Shown here: positions 43,265-53,102 of the stretch, one piece after another | Layout: every line of letters starts with the position of its first letter | Numbering within the stretch: the stretch's first letter is position 1 | Origin: Lachnospiraceae bacterium | GTDB lineage: Bacteria; Bacillota; Clostridia; Lachnospirales; Lachnospiraceae | Assembly (NCBI GenBank): GCA_021200475.1 | Contig: JAJQGP010000094.1 | Span: 18,691-82,690, forward strand | DNA: 64,000 bases | Direction of reading: 5' to 3' | Program-made: the position numbers and the translations under genes | The notes under the pieces: generated by a model | The model's database searches: none | The model's input: the letters and a program-made list of their open reading frames with translations, nothing else | Told to the model about the DNA's origin: nothing

Positions 43265-45331
43265 ATGAATACAATTTCTTTGCTCAGCCAGGACACCATA
43301 GATAAAATTGCTGCTGGTGAAGTAGTGGAGCGTCCGGCTTCGGTTGTAAAGGAGCTCGTTGAAAATGCGGTAGATGCCGGTGCAAATGCTGTCACGGTCG
43401 AGATCAGGGACGGCGGTATCTCCCTGATCCGCATTACAGACAACGGCTGCGGTATCCCGAAGGATCAGGTGCAGGCCGCATTTCTTCGTCACGCGACCAG
43501 TAAAATACGCACGGTGGAGGATCTTCTCACGTCTGGAACACTGGGGTTCCGGGGAGAAGCTCTCTCCAGTATCGCGGCCGTCTGCCAGGTAGAGATGATC
43601 ACCAAAACGCCCGGCAGCCTGCTCGGTGTGCGGTATGTGATTGAAGGCGGAATGGAGAAATCTCTGGAGGAGATCGGTGCTCCCGAAGGGACGACGTTTC
43701 TGGTACGGAACCTGTTTTATCACACACCCGCGCGGCGTAAGTTTTTAAAGAGCGCGACAACCGAAGCCGGCTATGTCAGCGACCTGATGGAACGGCTGGC
43801 GCTTTCGCATCCGAATATTGCCTTCAAATTTATCAACAATCAGGATACGAAGCTGCACACCTCCGGAAACGGCAAGATAAAGGATATCATTTATGGAGTA
43901 TACGGCCGGGAGATCACTTCGAATGTTGTAACAATTGAGGAGGAAAACGGTCCTGTCCGCATCAGCGGCTATATTGGCAAGCCAGTGATTTCGCGGGGAA
44001 ACCGGAACTATGAAAACTACTTTGTCAATGGCAGATATGTCCGCAGCTCGATCATTGCCCGCGCGATCGAGGATGCCTATAAGCCATTTATGATGAACCA
44101 TCGCTACCCGCTCACGGTATTGATGCTGGGGATTGACACAGATCAGGTAGATGTCAACGTCCACCCCACCAAAATGGAGGTACGCTTTGCGGACCAGAGC
44201 TTCGTCTACGAGCAGGTATACAACGCGGTCAAAGAAGGGCTGATTCACCGGGAGCTGATTCCGGAATTTACGATTGAAAATAAAACAAAGCCAGTGAATC
44301 GGATGGGTGCTGACATTCCAGCAGCAAATTCCGGAAAAGATACAAAAGAGACGGTCGATTCTTTCAATCAGACCGTGGCCGCCGGTAGCGAACCGCCGCA
44401 GGAACAGATCTCTGAAAAAGCAAACGAGAATGACACAGCCACCGTAGATGGGGTTGCAGAAAAGCAGAATAGCAGAGCAGAAAAAGTGCAGCCAGGTACA
44501 AAGCATTTCCGCTACCCGGAACCATTTGAAAAAGTGCGCAGCCAGCTGCTGGCGGAATCCACAAGTCCTTATGAACCGAAGTATCCGGGGCATTCTGCGG
44601 CCACCACTGATTTTCGTATACCTGAAAAAAAGCCAGGCGTTCTAAAACCGGTCACAGGAACCATTCGAAACGGCACAGAGGAAGTGAGCGCCCCTGCGGC
44701 AAAGCCCGTACAGATGGAGCTCTTTGATGATAAGCTTTTAAGTGAGCAGAATATCAAACGCCACAGGCTGGTTGGCCAGGTGTTCGATACCTACTGGATT
44801 GTGGAGTTTCAGGATAACATGTATATCATTGACCAGCATGCGGCGCATGAAAAGGTGCTCTATGAGCGCTTTATGAAGAATCTTGCCGAGAAAAAACAGA
44901 CCTCGCAGATGATTACGCCGCCCATCATTGTCTCTCTTTCCATGCAGGAGGAGGAAATGCTGAAAAAGCACATGGATCGTTTTACCGAGGTTGGCTTTGA
45001 GGTGGAACCCTTTGGCGGAAGAGAATACTCGATCTGCGCAGTTCCAGGCAATCTCTATGGCATCGCGGAGGGATCACTGTTTCTGGAAATGCTGGACGGG
45101 CTGACGGACGTCTCAGAGCGGGCTTCGGATCAGTCGATCCGGGAAAAAATTGCCTCTATGTCCTGCAAGGCGGCGGTAAAAGGAAATCATCGCCTATCCA
45201 CGGCAGAGGTCGATGCGCTGATCAGTGAACTGCTTTCTCTGGAAAATCCATATAACTGCCCGCACGGGCGGCCGACGATTATCATGATGTCCCGATATGA
45301 GCTGGAAAAGAAATTTAAGAGGATTGTGTAA
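43265..45331 (+). CDS. mutL: DNA mismatch repair protein MutL
   Basis: 688 residues. The GHKL ATPase domain has IAAGEVVERPASVVKELVENAVDAGA, DNGCGIP and GTLGFRGEAL. A poorly conserved linker (about 350-500) precedes the C-terminal domain. That domain contains DQHAAHEKVLYE, the DQHA-x2-E-x4-E endonuclease motif, as expected in a bacterium without MutH. The start follows AGAAAGG. Confidence 0.96.
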   Translation: MNTISLLSQDTIDKIAAGEVVERPASVVKELVENAVDAGANAVTVEIRDGGISLIRITDNGCGIPKDQVQAAFLRHATSKIRTVEDLLTSGTLGFRGEALSSIAAVCQVEMITKTPGSLLGVRYVIEGGMEKSLEEIGAPEGTTFLVRNLFYHTPARRKFLKSATTEAGYVSDLMERLALSHPNIAFKFINNQDTKLHTSGNGKIKDIIYGVYGREITSNVVTIEEENGPVRISGYIGKPVISRGNRNYENYFVNGRYVRSSIIARAIEDAYKPFMMNHRYPLTVLMLGIDTDQVDVNVHPTKMEVRFADQSFVYEQVYNAVKEGLIHRELIPEFTIENKTKPVNRMGADIPAANSGKDTKETVDSFNQTVAAGSEPPQEQISEKANENDTATVDGVAEKQNSRAEKVQPGTKHFRYPEPFEKVRSQLLAESTSPYEPKYPGHSAATTDFRIPEKKPGVLKPVTGTIRNGTEEVSAPAAKPVQMELFDDKLLSEQNIKRHRLVGQVFDTYWIVEFQDNMYIIDQHAAHEKVLYERFMKNLAEKKQTSQMITPPIIVSLSMQEEEMLKKHMDRFTEVGFEVEPFGGREYSICAVPGNLYGIAEGSLFLEMLDGLTDVSERASDQSIREKIASMSCKAAVKGNHRLSTAEVDALISELLSLENPYNCPHGRPTIIMMSRYELEKKFKRIV

Positions 45332-45334
45332 AAA

Positions 45335-46297
45335 GTGGAAACCAGGAAACAGAAAAAACAGCCCCTGATTGTTCTTACCGGCCCGACGGCAGTGGGCAAG
45401 ACACATTTGTCCGTGGAGCTGGCGAAGCGTGTGAATGGAGAAATCGTCTCTGCTGATTCCATGCAGGTTTATCGGGGCATGGATATCGGTTCTGCCAAAG
45501 TCACCCCGGAAGAAATGCAGGGCGTTCCGCACCATCTGATTGATGAGCTGGAGCCCTGGGAAGAGTTTCATGTAGTGAAATTTCAGGAGCTAGCGCGAAA
45601 ATACATTCATGAGATTCTGGAGCGCGGACGAATTCCCATTCTGACGGGCGGCACCGGTTTTTATATTCAGGCGGTCTTGTATGGCATTGATTTTACGGAG
45701 CATGGCTCGGATCTGGCATACCGGGAAAAGCTGGAGGCGCTCGCGTCGGAGCGGGAGCCTCAGGTGCTTCATGATATGCTGCGCTCGGTCGACCCGGAAT
45801 CCGCGGATGCGATTCATGCGAATAATGTAAAACGCGTCATCCGCGCATTGGAATTCTATCACGCAACGGGCGAAAAAATCTCAGAACACAATGCGGAAGA
45901 GAGGCAGAAAGAATCGCCTTACAATTTTGCCTATTTCGTATTGAATGATGACCGCGCCCGTCTCTATGAACGGATTGACCGCCGTGTTGATCAGATGATG
46001 GAAGACGGACTGTTAGAAGAAGTGAAGAGGCTGCAGGACGCTGGCTGCACGCGTGAGATGGTCTCCATGCAGGGACTGGGGTATAAGGAGCTGCTCGATT
46101 ATCTGACGGGGATATACCCGCTTGAAGAAGCGGTGCGCGTCCTCAAACGGGACACACGCCATTTTGCGAAACGCCAGCTTACCTGGTTCCGCCGGGAACG
46201 GGATGTCATATGGGTGAATAAAAATGAGTTCGCCTATGAGGAAGAGCGGATGCTGAAATATATGATTGCTCATTTGAGACAGAAGGAGATTATTTAA
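45335..46297 (+). CDS. miaA: tRNA dimethylallyltransferase MiaA
   Basis: 320 residues; adds dimethylallyl to A37 of tRNAs reading UNN codons. Motifs are LTGPTAVGKTHLSVELAKR (P-loop), SADSMQVYRGMDIGSAK, GVPHHLIDE, LTGGTGFYIQAVLYG, HANNVKRVIRALE and DTRHFAKRQLTWFRR. GTG start at 45335, three bases after the mutL stop. Substrate producer for MiaB in the same operon. Confidence 0.95.
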   Translation: METRKQKKQPLIVLTGPTAVGKTHLSVELAKRVNGEIVSADSMQVYRGMDIGSAKVTPEEMQGVPHHLIDELEPWEEFHVVKFQELARKYIHEILERGRIPILTGGTGFYIQAVLYGIDFTEHGSDLAYREKLEALASEREPQVLHDMLRSVDPESADAIHANNVKRVIRALEFYHATGEKISEHNAEERQKESPYNFAYFVLNDDRARLYERIDRRVDQMMEDGLLEEVKRLQDAGCTREMVSMQGLGYKELLDYLTGIYPLEEAVRVLKRDTRHFAKRQLTWFRRERDVIWVNKNEFAYEEERMLKYMIAHLRQKEII

Positions 46298-46303
46298 CAA
46301 ATT

Positions 46304-47581
46304 ATGAATACGATGTATGAATCCCTTGGTATCAGCCGGGAAGTTTCTGATTTTGCAGAGACAATTTTAGCAGGACTGGAAGAGCGCTTCCATGAAATCG
46401 ATGAGACTGCGGAGTATAATCAGCTGAAGGTCATCAAAGCGATGCAGGACGCCCGCGTGAGCGCGGAATGCTTTGAAGCCTCCAGCGGATATGGCTATAA
46501 TGACCGGGGACGCGATACCCTGGAGGAGGTTTATGCGAATGTGTTTCAGACAGAGGCGGCTCTGGTGCGCCCGCAGATCACCTGCGGCACGCATGCGCTT
46601 GCCGTCGCACTGTCCGCAAATCTGCGGCCCGGGGATGAGATGCTCTCCATTTCCGGCAAGCCTTACGATACCCTGGAGGAAGTGATCGGCATCCGTCCTT
46701 CAAGAGGCTCTCTCGCGGAATATGGCGTGACCTATGCGCAGGTTGATCTGCTGCCGGACGGAAGCTTTGACTATGAAGGAATCCGTCACGCGCTCCGCCC
46801 GCAGACGAAGCTGGTGGAGATTCAGCGCTCGAAAGGCTATCAGACCCGTCCGACGCTTTCGGTCTCTCAGATCGGAGAGGCGATCGCGTTTATCAAACAG
46901 CTCCGTCCGGATATCATCTGTATGGTGGATAACTGCTATGGCGAATTTGTGGAACGCATCGAACCGGGAGAACTGGGGGCGGATATGGTAGTCGGTTCGC
47001 TGATTAAAAATCCCGGCGGCGGACTTGCCCCGGCCGGAGGCTACATTGCGGGTACGCTTGCCTGCGTGGAACAATGCGCATTCCGCCTGACTTCACCGGG
47101 ACTTGGCCGGGAGGTCGGCGCCAATTTTGGCGTGATGCAGTCCTTCTACCAGGGACTATTCCTTGCCCCGACTGTGACAGCGGCAGCCTTAAAGGGCGCG
47201 ATCTTTGCCGCAAATGTCTACGAAAAGCTGGGCTTTGCTGTCGTTCCGAACGGAACGGAGGCGCGCCATGACATCATTCAGGCTGTGGAATTCGGTTTCC
47301 CGGAAGGCGTGATTGCATTCTGTGAGGGGATTCAGTCAGCGGCTCCCGTCGACAGCTATGTAACGCCGGAGCCATGGGCGATGCCCGGCTACGACAGCGA
47401 CGTGATCATGGCGGCCGGAGCATTCGTACAGGGTTCCTCGATCGAGCTGAGTGCAGACGGACCGATTAAACCGCCCTACGCGGTTTATTTTCAGGGAGGA
47501 CTGACCTGGCCGCATGCGAAGCTGGGAATCCTGAAATCCCTGCAGAGATTAGTGGAAAAGAAACTGGTGCGCCTGCCATAG
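46304..47581 (+). CDS. PLP-dependent methionine gamma-lyase-family protein (YnbB type)
   Basis: 425 residues of the PF06838 group, often labelled aluminium-resistance protein. The PLP lysine is in GSLIKNPGGGLAPAGGYIAG; ASSGYGYNDRGRDTLEEVYA, CGTHALAVALSANLRPGDE and VDNCYGEFVE are group-specific. Members are fold-type I enzymes commonly encoded after miaA or hfq in Firmicutes. The true substrate is not known. ATG 46304 lies 15 bases after AGGAG; ATG 46313 is in frame. Confidence 0.88.
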   Translation: MNTMYESLGISREVSDFAETILAGLEERFHEIDETAEYNQLKVIKAMQDARVSAECFEASSGYGYNDRGRDTLEEVYANVFQTEAALVRPQITCGTHALAVALSANLRPGDEMLSISGKPYDTLEEVIGIRPSRGSLAEYGVTYAQVDLLPDGSFDYEGIRHALRPQTKLVEIQRSKGYQTRPTLSVSQIGEAIAFIKQLRPDIICMVDNCYGEFVERIEPGELGADMVVGSLIKNPGGGLAPAGGYIAGTLACVEQCAFRLTSPGLGREVGANFGVMQSFYQGLFLAPTVTAAALKGAIFAANVYEKLGFAVVPNGTEARHDIIQAVEFGFPEGVIAFCEGIQSAAPVDSYVTPEPWAMPGYDSDVIMAAGAFVQGSSIELSADGPIKPPYAVYFQGGLTWPHAKLGILKSLQRLVEKKLVRLP

Positions 47582-47586
47582 TTTTT

Positions 47587-47641
47587 GTAACTGTTCGGAT
47601 CGAGGCGAAGCGTAGACCTGTGGCCTGCGTTCTGGACACTT
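47587..47641 (+). repeat. Degenerate family-1-like palindrome
   Basis: GTAACTGTTCGGATCGAGGC at the left and TTCTGGACACTTAC at the right give weak arms similar to the family-1 ends. Confidence 0.35.
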
Positions 47642-47675
47642 ACAATTCTTTTTTAATAGCGGAGAGGAAATGCAG

Positions 47676-49079
47676 ATGAAAAAAACAGTAATTGTGATCG
47701 GTGCCGGTGCGGCTGGCCTTATGGCGGGTATCTCTGCCGCCCGCTGCGGCGCAAAGGTCACCATACTGGAGGCACAGGAGCTTCCGGGCCGCAAGCTTCT
47801 TGTCACAGGCAACGGCCGCTGCAATCTGACCAATACAGCGAAAACGCTTCCTGAAAAATATCATGGAACCGGAGCGGCACTTGCCCGAAAGCTGACGGGA
47901 GAATTTGGTTCCGATGAGACGCTTCGCTTTTTTGGAGAGCTGGGGCTGCTCACGCAAAGCAAAGACGGACTGATCTATCCGTATTCGTCGCAGGCCTCCT
48001 CGGTTCTGGATGTCCTGCTCGCAGAATTCCGCCGCTGGAACGGAAAGCTGAAGTTTTCTCAAAAGATCGAGCGGATCATAGATCATCAATCGGAAAAAAA
48101 CGATGCAAATCATGCCGCCGCCGCAAATAGCACCCGTTTTTCTGTCATTACGCCGACCTGGACCTATACTGCAGATGCAGTGATTCTTGCCTGTGGTTCA
48201 AAAGCTTCACCCCAGGCAGGAGCAAATGACAGCGGATATTCTCTCGCAAAAAGTCTTGGGCATACCATTATTCCCCTGCGGCCGGCTCTGGTGCCATTTG
48301 TCTGCTCCGGATATTTTACGGAACAGGAGTTTGCGGGGGTACGCTGTCACGCTAAAGTTACTCTGCTGCACAGCGAGAGCGGATTATGGACGGATACGAC
48401 TACAAAAGTCCTCGCCTCTGATACCGGGGAATTGCAGTGGACGCAATACGGAGTCTCCGGAATTGTGATCTTCCAGCTTTCCCGTTATTTCATGGATGTG
48501 TCCGACCCGAAGCCGGAAAAAACATCCAGACATTCGAAACTGGCAGAGACCCGACGCATTCCTGCAGACCCGGTTTATTACGTCCTGCGCATTGATTTTC
48601 TACCGGATTATACCAGAAAAAAATTAAAGGAACTCCTTCTCCGAAGGGCCGCAGAGCTCTCAAAGGAAGCGCCTTCCGTCCTTCTGCGAGGGGTTTTAAA
48701 TGGAAAGATGATTCCGCGCATGCTCTCCCGTGCCGGGCAGGGAAAGGTTCCCAAAACCTGCGGGGAATTAGGGGAAGCATTTATCGATGAGCTTATTCAG
48801 ACAATGAAAGTGTATAAGCTGCCTGTCACAGGTACAAAATCCTTTGACCAGGCTCAGATCTGCGCGGGCGGAGTGGACTGCCGGGAGCTTACCGGCCGGC
48901 TGGAATCGAAGCTTCATGAAGGACTTTATTTTGCCGGAGAGATGCTGGATGTGGACGGTCCGTGCGGTGGATACAATCTGCAGTGGGCTTGGACAAGCGG
49001 ATACCTGGCGGGTAAATATGCAGCAGAAAGAACGTCGATGGAAAACGAAGCAGATTGGCGGGATTCTAATCGGTATTGA
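47676..49079 (+). CDS. NAD(P)/FAD-dependent oxidoreductase, HI0933/BaiN family
   Basis: 467 residues. The FAD-binding VIVIGAGAAGLMAGISAARCGAKVTILE is at the N-terminus, LPGRKLLVTGNGRCNLTN is the family signature, and AQICAGGVDCREL plus FAGEMLDVDGPCGGYNLQWAWTSG bind FAD at the C-terminus. Family members reduce varied substrates, including bile-acid intermediates in gut Clostridia; the substrate here is not evident. ATG 47676 has GGAGAGG 8 bases upstream. Confidence 0.88.
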   Translation: MKKTVIVIGAGAAGLMAGISAARCGAKVTILEAQELPGRKLLVTGNGRCNLTNTAKTLPEKYHGTGAALARKLTGEFGSDETLRFFGELGLLTQSKDGLIYPYSSQASSVLDVLLAEFRRWNGKLKFSQKIERIIDHQSEKNDANHAAAANSTRFSVITPTWTYTADAVILACGSKASPQAGANDSGYSLAKSLGHTIIPLRPALVPFVCSGYFTEQEFAGVRCHAKVTLLHSESGLWTDTTTKVLASDTGELQWTQYGVSGIVIFQLSRYFMDVSDPKPEKTSRHSKLAETRRIPADPVYYVLRIDFLPDYTRKKLKELLLRRAAELSKEAPSVLLRGVLNGKMIPRMLSRAGQGKVPKTCGELGEAFIDELIQTMKVYKLPVTGTKSFDQAQICAGGVDCRELTGRLESKLHEGLYFAGEMLDVDGPCGGYNLQWAWTSGYLAGKYAAERTSMENEADWRDSNRY

Positions 49080-49177
49080 AAAATAGTGGCTGCTGATTTG
49101 AAGCGAAACGAAATGATCTGGAACATCTGTGGTGCACCGGCCTATTTGCAGCGCGAAAGATAGTGAGGATAATCGGC

Positions 49178-49737
49178 ATGACAAGAAAAGAATTGATCGA
49201 AACTATTCTCCTTGAGCATCCCATCTGTGAATATTACTTTGGGACAAAAGAGGAGATGATATTTTCAGACAAGGCCTGGGCGATCTGTGAGCGGGACTGT
49301 GAGCGGTATGGTCATTGCTGGACCTGCCCGCCCTACTGCGGAACGATAGAAGAAAAAATCGCCAAATGCCGGCAATATGATTCCTTCTGCCTTTACTCGA
49401 CCGTCACAGAGACCCCGAATGCCTGGGAAAAGGCAGCGAATCTGCGCGTGAAACGACAGCATGACGACCTGACTCTGGCGATTCGGGATGAGCTCGTGAA
49501 AGAGTTTTCGGATTTCTATATTCTCTCAACCGGCTGTACGGAGTGTCAGGTTTGCACCTGTCCGGACGCGCCCTGCCGTTTTCCGGAGAAACGTTTTTTT
49601 CCATGGAAAGCCATGGCGTCATCGTCATAGAGATGCTGGATCAGATCGGAATGTGTTCCAATTACGGCCAGGATACCGTCGTCTATTTTACTATGATTTT
49701 ATTTAATGAGGTTCAGGATGACAGTCAGAATCAATGA
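49178..49737 (+). pseudogene. DUF2284 metal-binding protein with a frameshift in a T7 tract
   Basis: The first frame gives a cysteine-rich protein (CERDCERYGHCWTCPPYCG, STGCTECQVCTCPDAPCRFPEKR) and then ends early at 49630. After the seven-T run at 49594-49600, one extra T would restore FFSMESHGVIVIEMLDQIGM and a normal end at 49737. The intact paralogue at 62513 has the same FSSMEAYGMLV continuation. Either a real one-base loss or a homopolymer sequencing error. GTGAGGAT precedes ATG 49178. The restored end would overlap the next gene by 20 bases. Confidence 0.8.
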
Positions 49738-51610
49738 GCTAAAACTTCACATCGGTCACAGCCGCACAGAACTGGAACAGGAAATATGCAGAATACTGCA
49801 CATCCGGCAAGCCGTGCCGAAAGAATCTTCTCCGTGGATTCCTGCTATACAGGAAAAAAATGGCGAACAGGAGAATCGCACGCAAACGAATGAATTCAGA
49901 GCACGTGAAAAAAACAAAAAAACAGATTTCACTCCGAAATACGAAATCATCCGTCGCTCTCTGGATGCGCGAAAAAAGCCGGATTTATTTTATGTCTACA
50001 CCATTGATGTAGATCTGCCCCATGCGCAGGCGGTTGTGAAAAAGCTGCGAAACCGCCATGTAACAGCTGTTGAGCCAAAGACCTATATTTTTCCTTACAC
50101 ACTTCGAGCAAAAAGCGGCCATGTTCAGACTGCCGACCGGCCAGTCATTGTCGGCAGCGGTCCGGCAGGACTTTTCTGCGCGCTGATGCTTGCCCGAGCC
50201 GGGCTGCAGCCAATCCTCCTGGAGCGGGGCGAGGCGGTTGAAAAAAGAACCAGAAGCGTACAGCATTTCTGGGAGACAGGGGAGCTGAACCCATCTTCCA
50301 ACGTGCAGTTCGGGGAGGGCGGCGCCGGCACCTTTTCGGACGGAAAGCTCAATACATTAATCAAAGATCCGGATGGCCGGATTCGTTTCGTCCTCCGGGA
50401 ATTTGTAAAGGCAGGCGCGGCTCCTTCGATTCTCTGGGAACAGAAGCCGCATATCGGCACAGATGTCCTCGCAAAAGTTGTCAGAGAAATGCGGGAGGAG
50501 ATTACCCGACTGGGCGGAGAGGTACGGTTTGAAACGCAGCTGACCGATATTTGCAGTGAAACGCAGAATATTGCGTATAATTCTGTGCTGCACCCGGATT
50601 CTCCTGACAGGGAGTCCATAGGAGGTTTTTCAGAGGACCTGAAACAAAAATCGATACAAAAACCGTACTGGCAAAATCCAGTATCCGGCAAATATCTTCT
50701 TGAATTGAATCATGGAGAATCATACCTCACAGCCAGTCAGATAATTCTTGCGATCGGGCACAGTGCACGCGACACCTTCCGGATGTTGCAGACCAAGGGG
50801 ATTACTATGGAAGCAAAGGCATTTGCAGTGGGACTGCGCGTGGAACACAGCCAGAGTCAGATCAATCGCACAATGTACGGCACAGAAAACGAAAACAGTC
50901 TGGGCGCCGCACCCTATAAGCTGACGCACAAATGTGAAAATGGGCGGGGTGTCTATTCTTTCTGTATGTGTCCGGGCGGTTATGTTGTAAACGCATCCTC
51001 CGTTCCCGGCATGACAGCGGTCAACGGTATGAGCTACAGCGGACGGGATGGAAAAAATGCCAACAGCGCCATTGTCGTGACCGTCACACCGGAAGATTAT
51101 CGGGCCTATGCGAATATGGCCCCCGAAAACGGATCTGCGGGCGAAAACGGTACGAATCCCCTTGCCGGCATTCGGTTTCAGGAAAATCTGGAAAGAACAG
51201 CATGGAATTGTGCGGACGGCCGGATTCCCGTCCAGCGCTTTGAGGACTTCTGTAACAGACAGCCATCAACCGCACCAGGGAAGCTACTCCCTGAAAATAA
51301 GGGGCTGTGGAAGATGACGGATATCAGCTCCATTTTTCCGGAAGAGATAAATACTTCCTTTATCGAAGGGATGCATGCGTTCGGGCGCACAATTCCGGGA
51401 TTTGACGACCCCGATGTCCTGCTCTCCGGCGTGGAAAGCCGCACGTCCTCGCCCGTGCGTATTTTAAGGGGAGACGGCTGCCAGAGCATTTCTCATCCAG
51501 GTATTTACCCCTGTGGGGAAGGCGCCGGATACGCGGGTGGAATTACATCCGCAGCGATTGACGGCATCCGTGTCGCAGAGGCGGTTTGCCGGGTTAAAAT
51601 ATGTACGTAA
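49718..51610 (+). CDS. FAD-dependent oxidoreductase (COG2509 family)
   Basis: 630 residues. A small N-terminal domain (about 1-120) precedes the FAD-binding PVIVGSGPAGLFCALMLARAGLQPILLERG. Conserved SNVQFGEGGAGTFSDGKLNTLI, ILAIGHSARDTF, CMCPGGYVVNASSV and CGEGAGYAGGITSAAIDGI follow. The family is widespread in Clostridia with no proven reaction. ATG 49718 is 6 bases after GAGG; it overlaps the restored end of the DUF2284 gene. A Gly/Asn-rich insertion (PENGSAGENGTNPL) is present. Confidence 0.9.
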   Translation: MTVRINELKLHIGHSRTELEQEICRILHIRQAVPKESSPWIPAIQEKNGEQENRTQTNEFRAREKNKKTDFTPKYEIIRRSLDARKKPDLFYVYTIDVDLPHAQAVVKKLRNRHVTAVEPKTYIFPYTLRAKSGHVQTADRPVIVGSGPAGLFCALMLARAGLQPILLERGEAVEKRTRSVQHFWETGELNPSSNVQFGEGGAGTFSDGKLNTLIKDPDGRIRFVLREFVKAGAAPSILWEQKPHIGTDVLAKVVREMREEITRLGGEVRFETQLTDICSETQNIAYNSVLHPDSPDRESIGGFSEDLKQKSIQKPYWQNPVSGKYLLELNHGESYLTASQIILAIGHSARDTFRMLQTKGITMEAKAFAVGLRVEHSQSQINRTMYGTENENSLGAAPYKLTHKCENGRGVYSFCMCPGGYVVNASSVPGMTAVNGMSYSGRDGKNANSAIVVTVTPEDYRAYANMAPENGSAGENGTNPLAGIRFQENLERTAWNCADGRIPVQRFEDFCNRQPSTAPGKLLPENKGLWKMTDISSIFPEEINTSFIEGMHAFGRTIPGFDDPDVLLSGVESRTSSPVRILRGDGCQSISHPGIYPCGEGAGYAGGITSAAIDGIRVAEAVCRVKICT

Positions 51611-51653
51611 CTGAGTGGCTTTATTATGAAAAAGTAGGAAGAAGGAGCATATC

Positions 51654-52658
51654 ATGCAGACAATCACTGTTTCAAAAACCTCCCCGGCAAGCTTCCGGAC
51701 ATTACAGGAGGCAGTTCTTTCCATTGACGACGGGCATAAAGAAAGAATCCGCATCCACGTAGAACCGGGCATTTATGAAGAAAAAGTGTTTATCCGCAAG
51801 GAAAATATCGAAATCATTGGCGACGACCCGGAAACGACAGAAATCTGCTACGGGGACGGCGCGTATCGTCTCCGTCCGGACGGATCGATGACCTATGGCA
51901 CGTTTAATACGGCCGTGATTCTGTTTGCCGGAAGAGATATCACAATGGAAAACATCACCGTAAGGAATACGGCAGGACCTGGGGAAACTGCCGGACAGGC
52001 GCTGGCTATTTATGCGGGCGCAGACCGTTCCGTTTTTCGCAACTGCCGTTTTCTCGGGTACCAGGATACCATTTTCGCCGGATACGTGGAGGATTTCCCT
52101 CTGAACCATCCGGCCATGCACCCGGATTTCTTTGTGAATTCCGAGGTGCCGATCGGATATACCCCCATCCGTAATTATTTTAAGGATTGTTATATCTGCG
52201 GGGACGTTGATTTTATTTTCGGTCCGAACGCTGCCTTTTTTGAAGACTGCGAGATCCATACAGAGCGGCACTCCTTCATCACGGCTGCCAGTACACCCAT
52301 CGGACAGGAATACGGACTGGTATTTTACCACTGCAATCTGACCGGGCGGGAAGACGCAGAGGAATGCTATACGTATCTGGGACGTCCGTGGAGGGATTTT
52401 GCGAAAACAGCATTTATATGCTGTACCATGGGAAAACAAATTTACCCGGAAGGCTGGAACAACTGGGATAAGCCAAAGGCGGAGGCCGTCTGCAGCTATG
52501 TGGAATATGGAAATGAGGGTCCTGGCGCCAGCGCTCAGAATTCGGGTGCCCGGGCGGCTTTTTCCAAACAGTTGGATAACCCTGGGATACCGGATTATTT
52601 TTCCAAAAAGAACGTGCTGGGCGGCGATGACGGCTGGAACCCGCAAGGAGAGATATGA
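51654..52658 (+). CDS. Pectinesterase (carbohydrate esterase family 8), cytoplasmic
   Basis: 334 residues, right-handed beta-helix enzyme removing methyl esters from galacturonate units and releasing methanol. Catalytic motifs GYQDTIF (Asp), GDVDFIFGPNAAFFEDC (Asp) and LGRPWRDFAKTAF (Arg) are intact. There is no signal peptide, so it should act on imported oligogalacturonides. GAAGAAGGAG precedes the start. A decayed hydrolase fragment follows directly. Confidence 0.9.
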   Translation: MQTITVSKTSPASFRTLQEAVLSIDDGHKERIRIHVEPGIYEEKVFIRKENIEIIGDDPETTEICYGDGAYRLRPDGSMTYGTFNTAVILFAGRDITMENITVRNTAGPGETAGQALAIYAGADRSVFRNCRFLGYQDTIFAGYVEDFPLNHPAMHPDFFVNSEVPIGYTPIRNYFKDCYICGDVDFIFGPNAAFFEDCEIHTERHSFITAASTPIGQEYGLVFYHCNLTGREDAEECYTYLGRPWRDFAKTAFICCTMGKQIYPEGWNNWDKPKAEAVCSYVEYGNEGPGASAQNSGARAAFSKQLDNPGIPDYFSKKNVLGGDDGWNPQGEI

Positions 52659-52857
52659 GATAACAAATCTGGGTCTGGGACACCGCCCGCAAAATGGCGG
52701 ATACGATTATGAACACACATCCTGTGGTCCCTTCGGAAAGCAGGATACCAGGCGAAATGGAACACTGGATTATTATTTTCATGAAAAAATACGAAAGAAT
52801 GATTACAAAGGAGTCGGGCCGCTGCTTTTGCTTGAGACCTGCCATTTAGAAGAGTAA
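52659..52857 (+). pseudogene. Possible 3' remnant of a GH88/GH105-like hydrolase
   Basis: A frame running to 52857 ends in LDYYFHEKIRKNDYKGVGPLLL, which resembles the C-terminal YYxSExVxxNDxKGVGPFLLA pattern of unsaturated galacturonyl/rhamnogalacturonyl hydrolases. No start codon or N-terminal part is present; upstream the frame runs antiphase through the pectinesterase gene. The assignment rests on a short motif. Confidence 0.3.
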
Positions 52858-52887
52858 AAAAAGCAAAATGACTGCATTTCTGTTTGA

Positions 52888-52920
52888 GAGGGTTGCCTGG
52901 TGGCTGGCAATCCTCTTTTT
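52888..52920 (+). terminator. Terminator after the pectinesterase region
   Basis: GAGGGTTGCC (52888-52897) pairs with GGCAATCCTC (52906-52915), followed by five T. Confidence 0.85.
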
Positions 52921-52971
52921 GATGCATACGCCGCACATGGAATCTGGCAGCTTTGCTGCCCGCAGCTGGCG
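52921..52971 (+). repeat. Family-2 structured repeat, copy 2
   Basis: GATGCATACGCCGC, CATGGAAT, then stem GGCAGC-TTT-GCTGCC in an outer CGCC/GGCG stem. Same order as 13044-13094, with paired changes in both stems. A second hairpin CGAGTAG/CTACTCG follows at about 52976-53008. Confidence 0.6.
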
Positions 52972-53028
52972 CAGGCGAGTAGCAGGCAAAAAGGTCGCCT
53001 CCTACTCGATCACACGAAAAAATAGCAA

Positions 53029-53057
53029 TTGACAGCGGCCAGAAATACAGGTATCTT
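53029..53057 (+). promoter_or_regulatory. Promoter of the GH113-like gene
   Basis: TTGACA (53029-53034), a 17-base spacer and TATCTT (53052-53057). Confidence 0.65.
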
Positions 53058-53102
53058 AAAAGAAATATTTTTATGACGGAGTGGAGAGAGGAGAGTTTAC
53101 CG

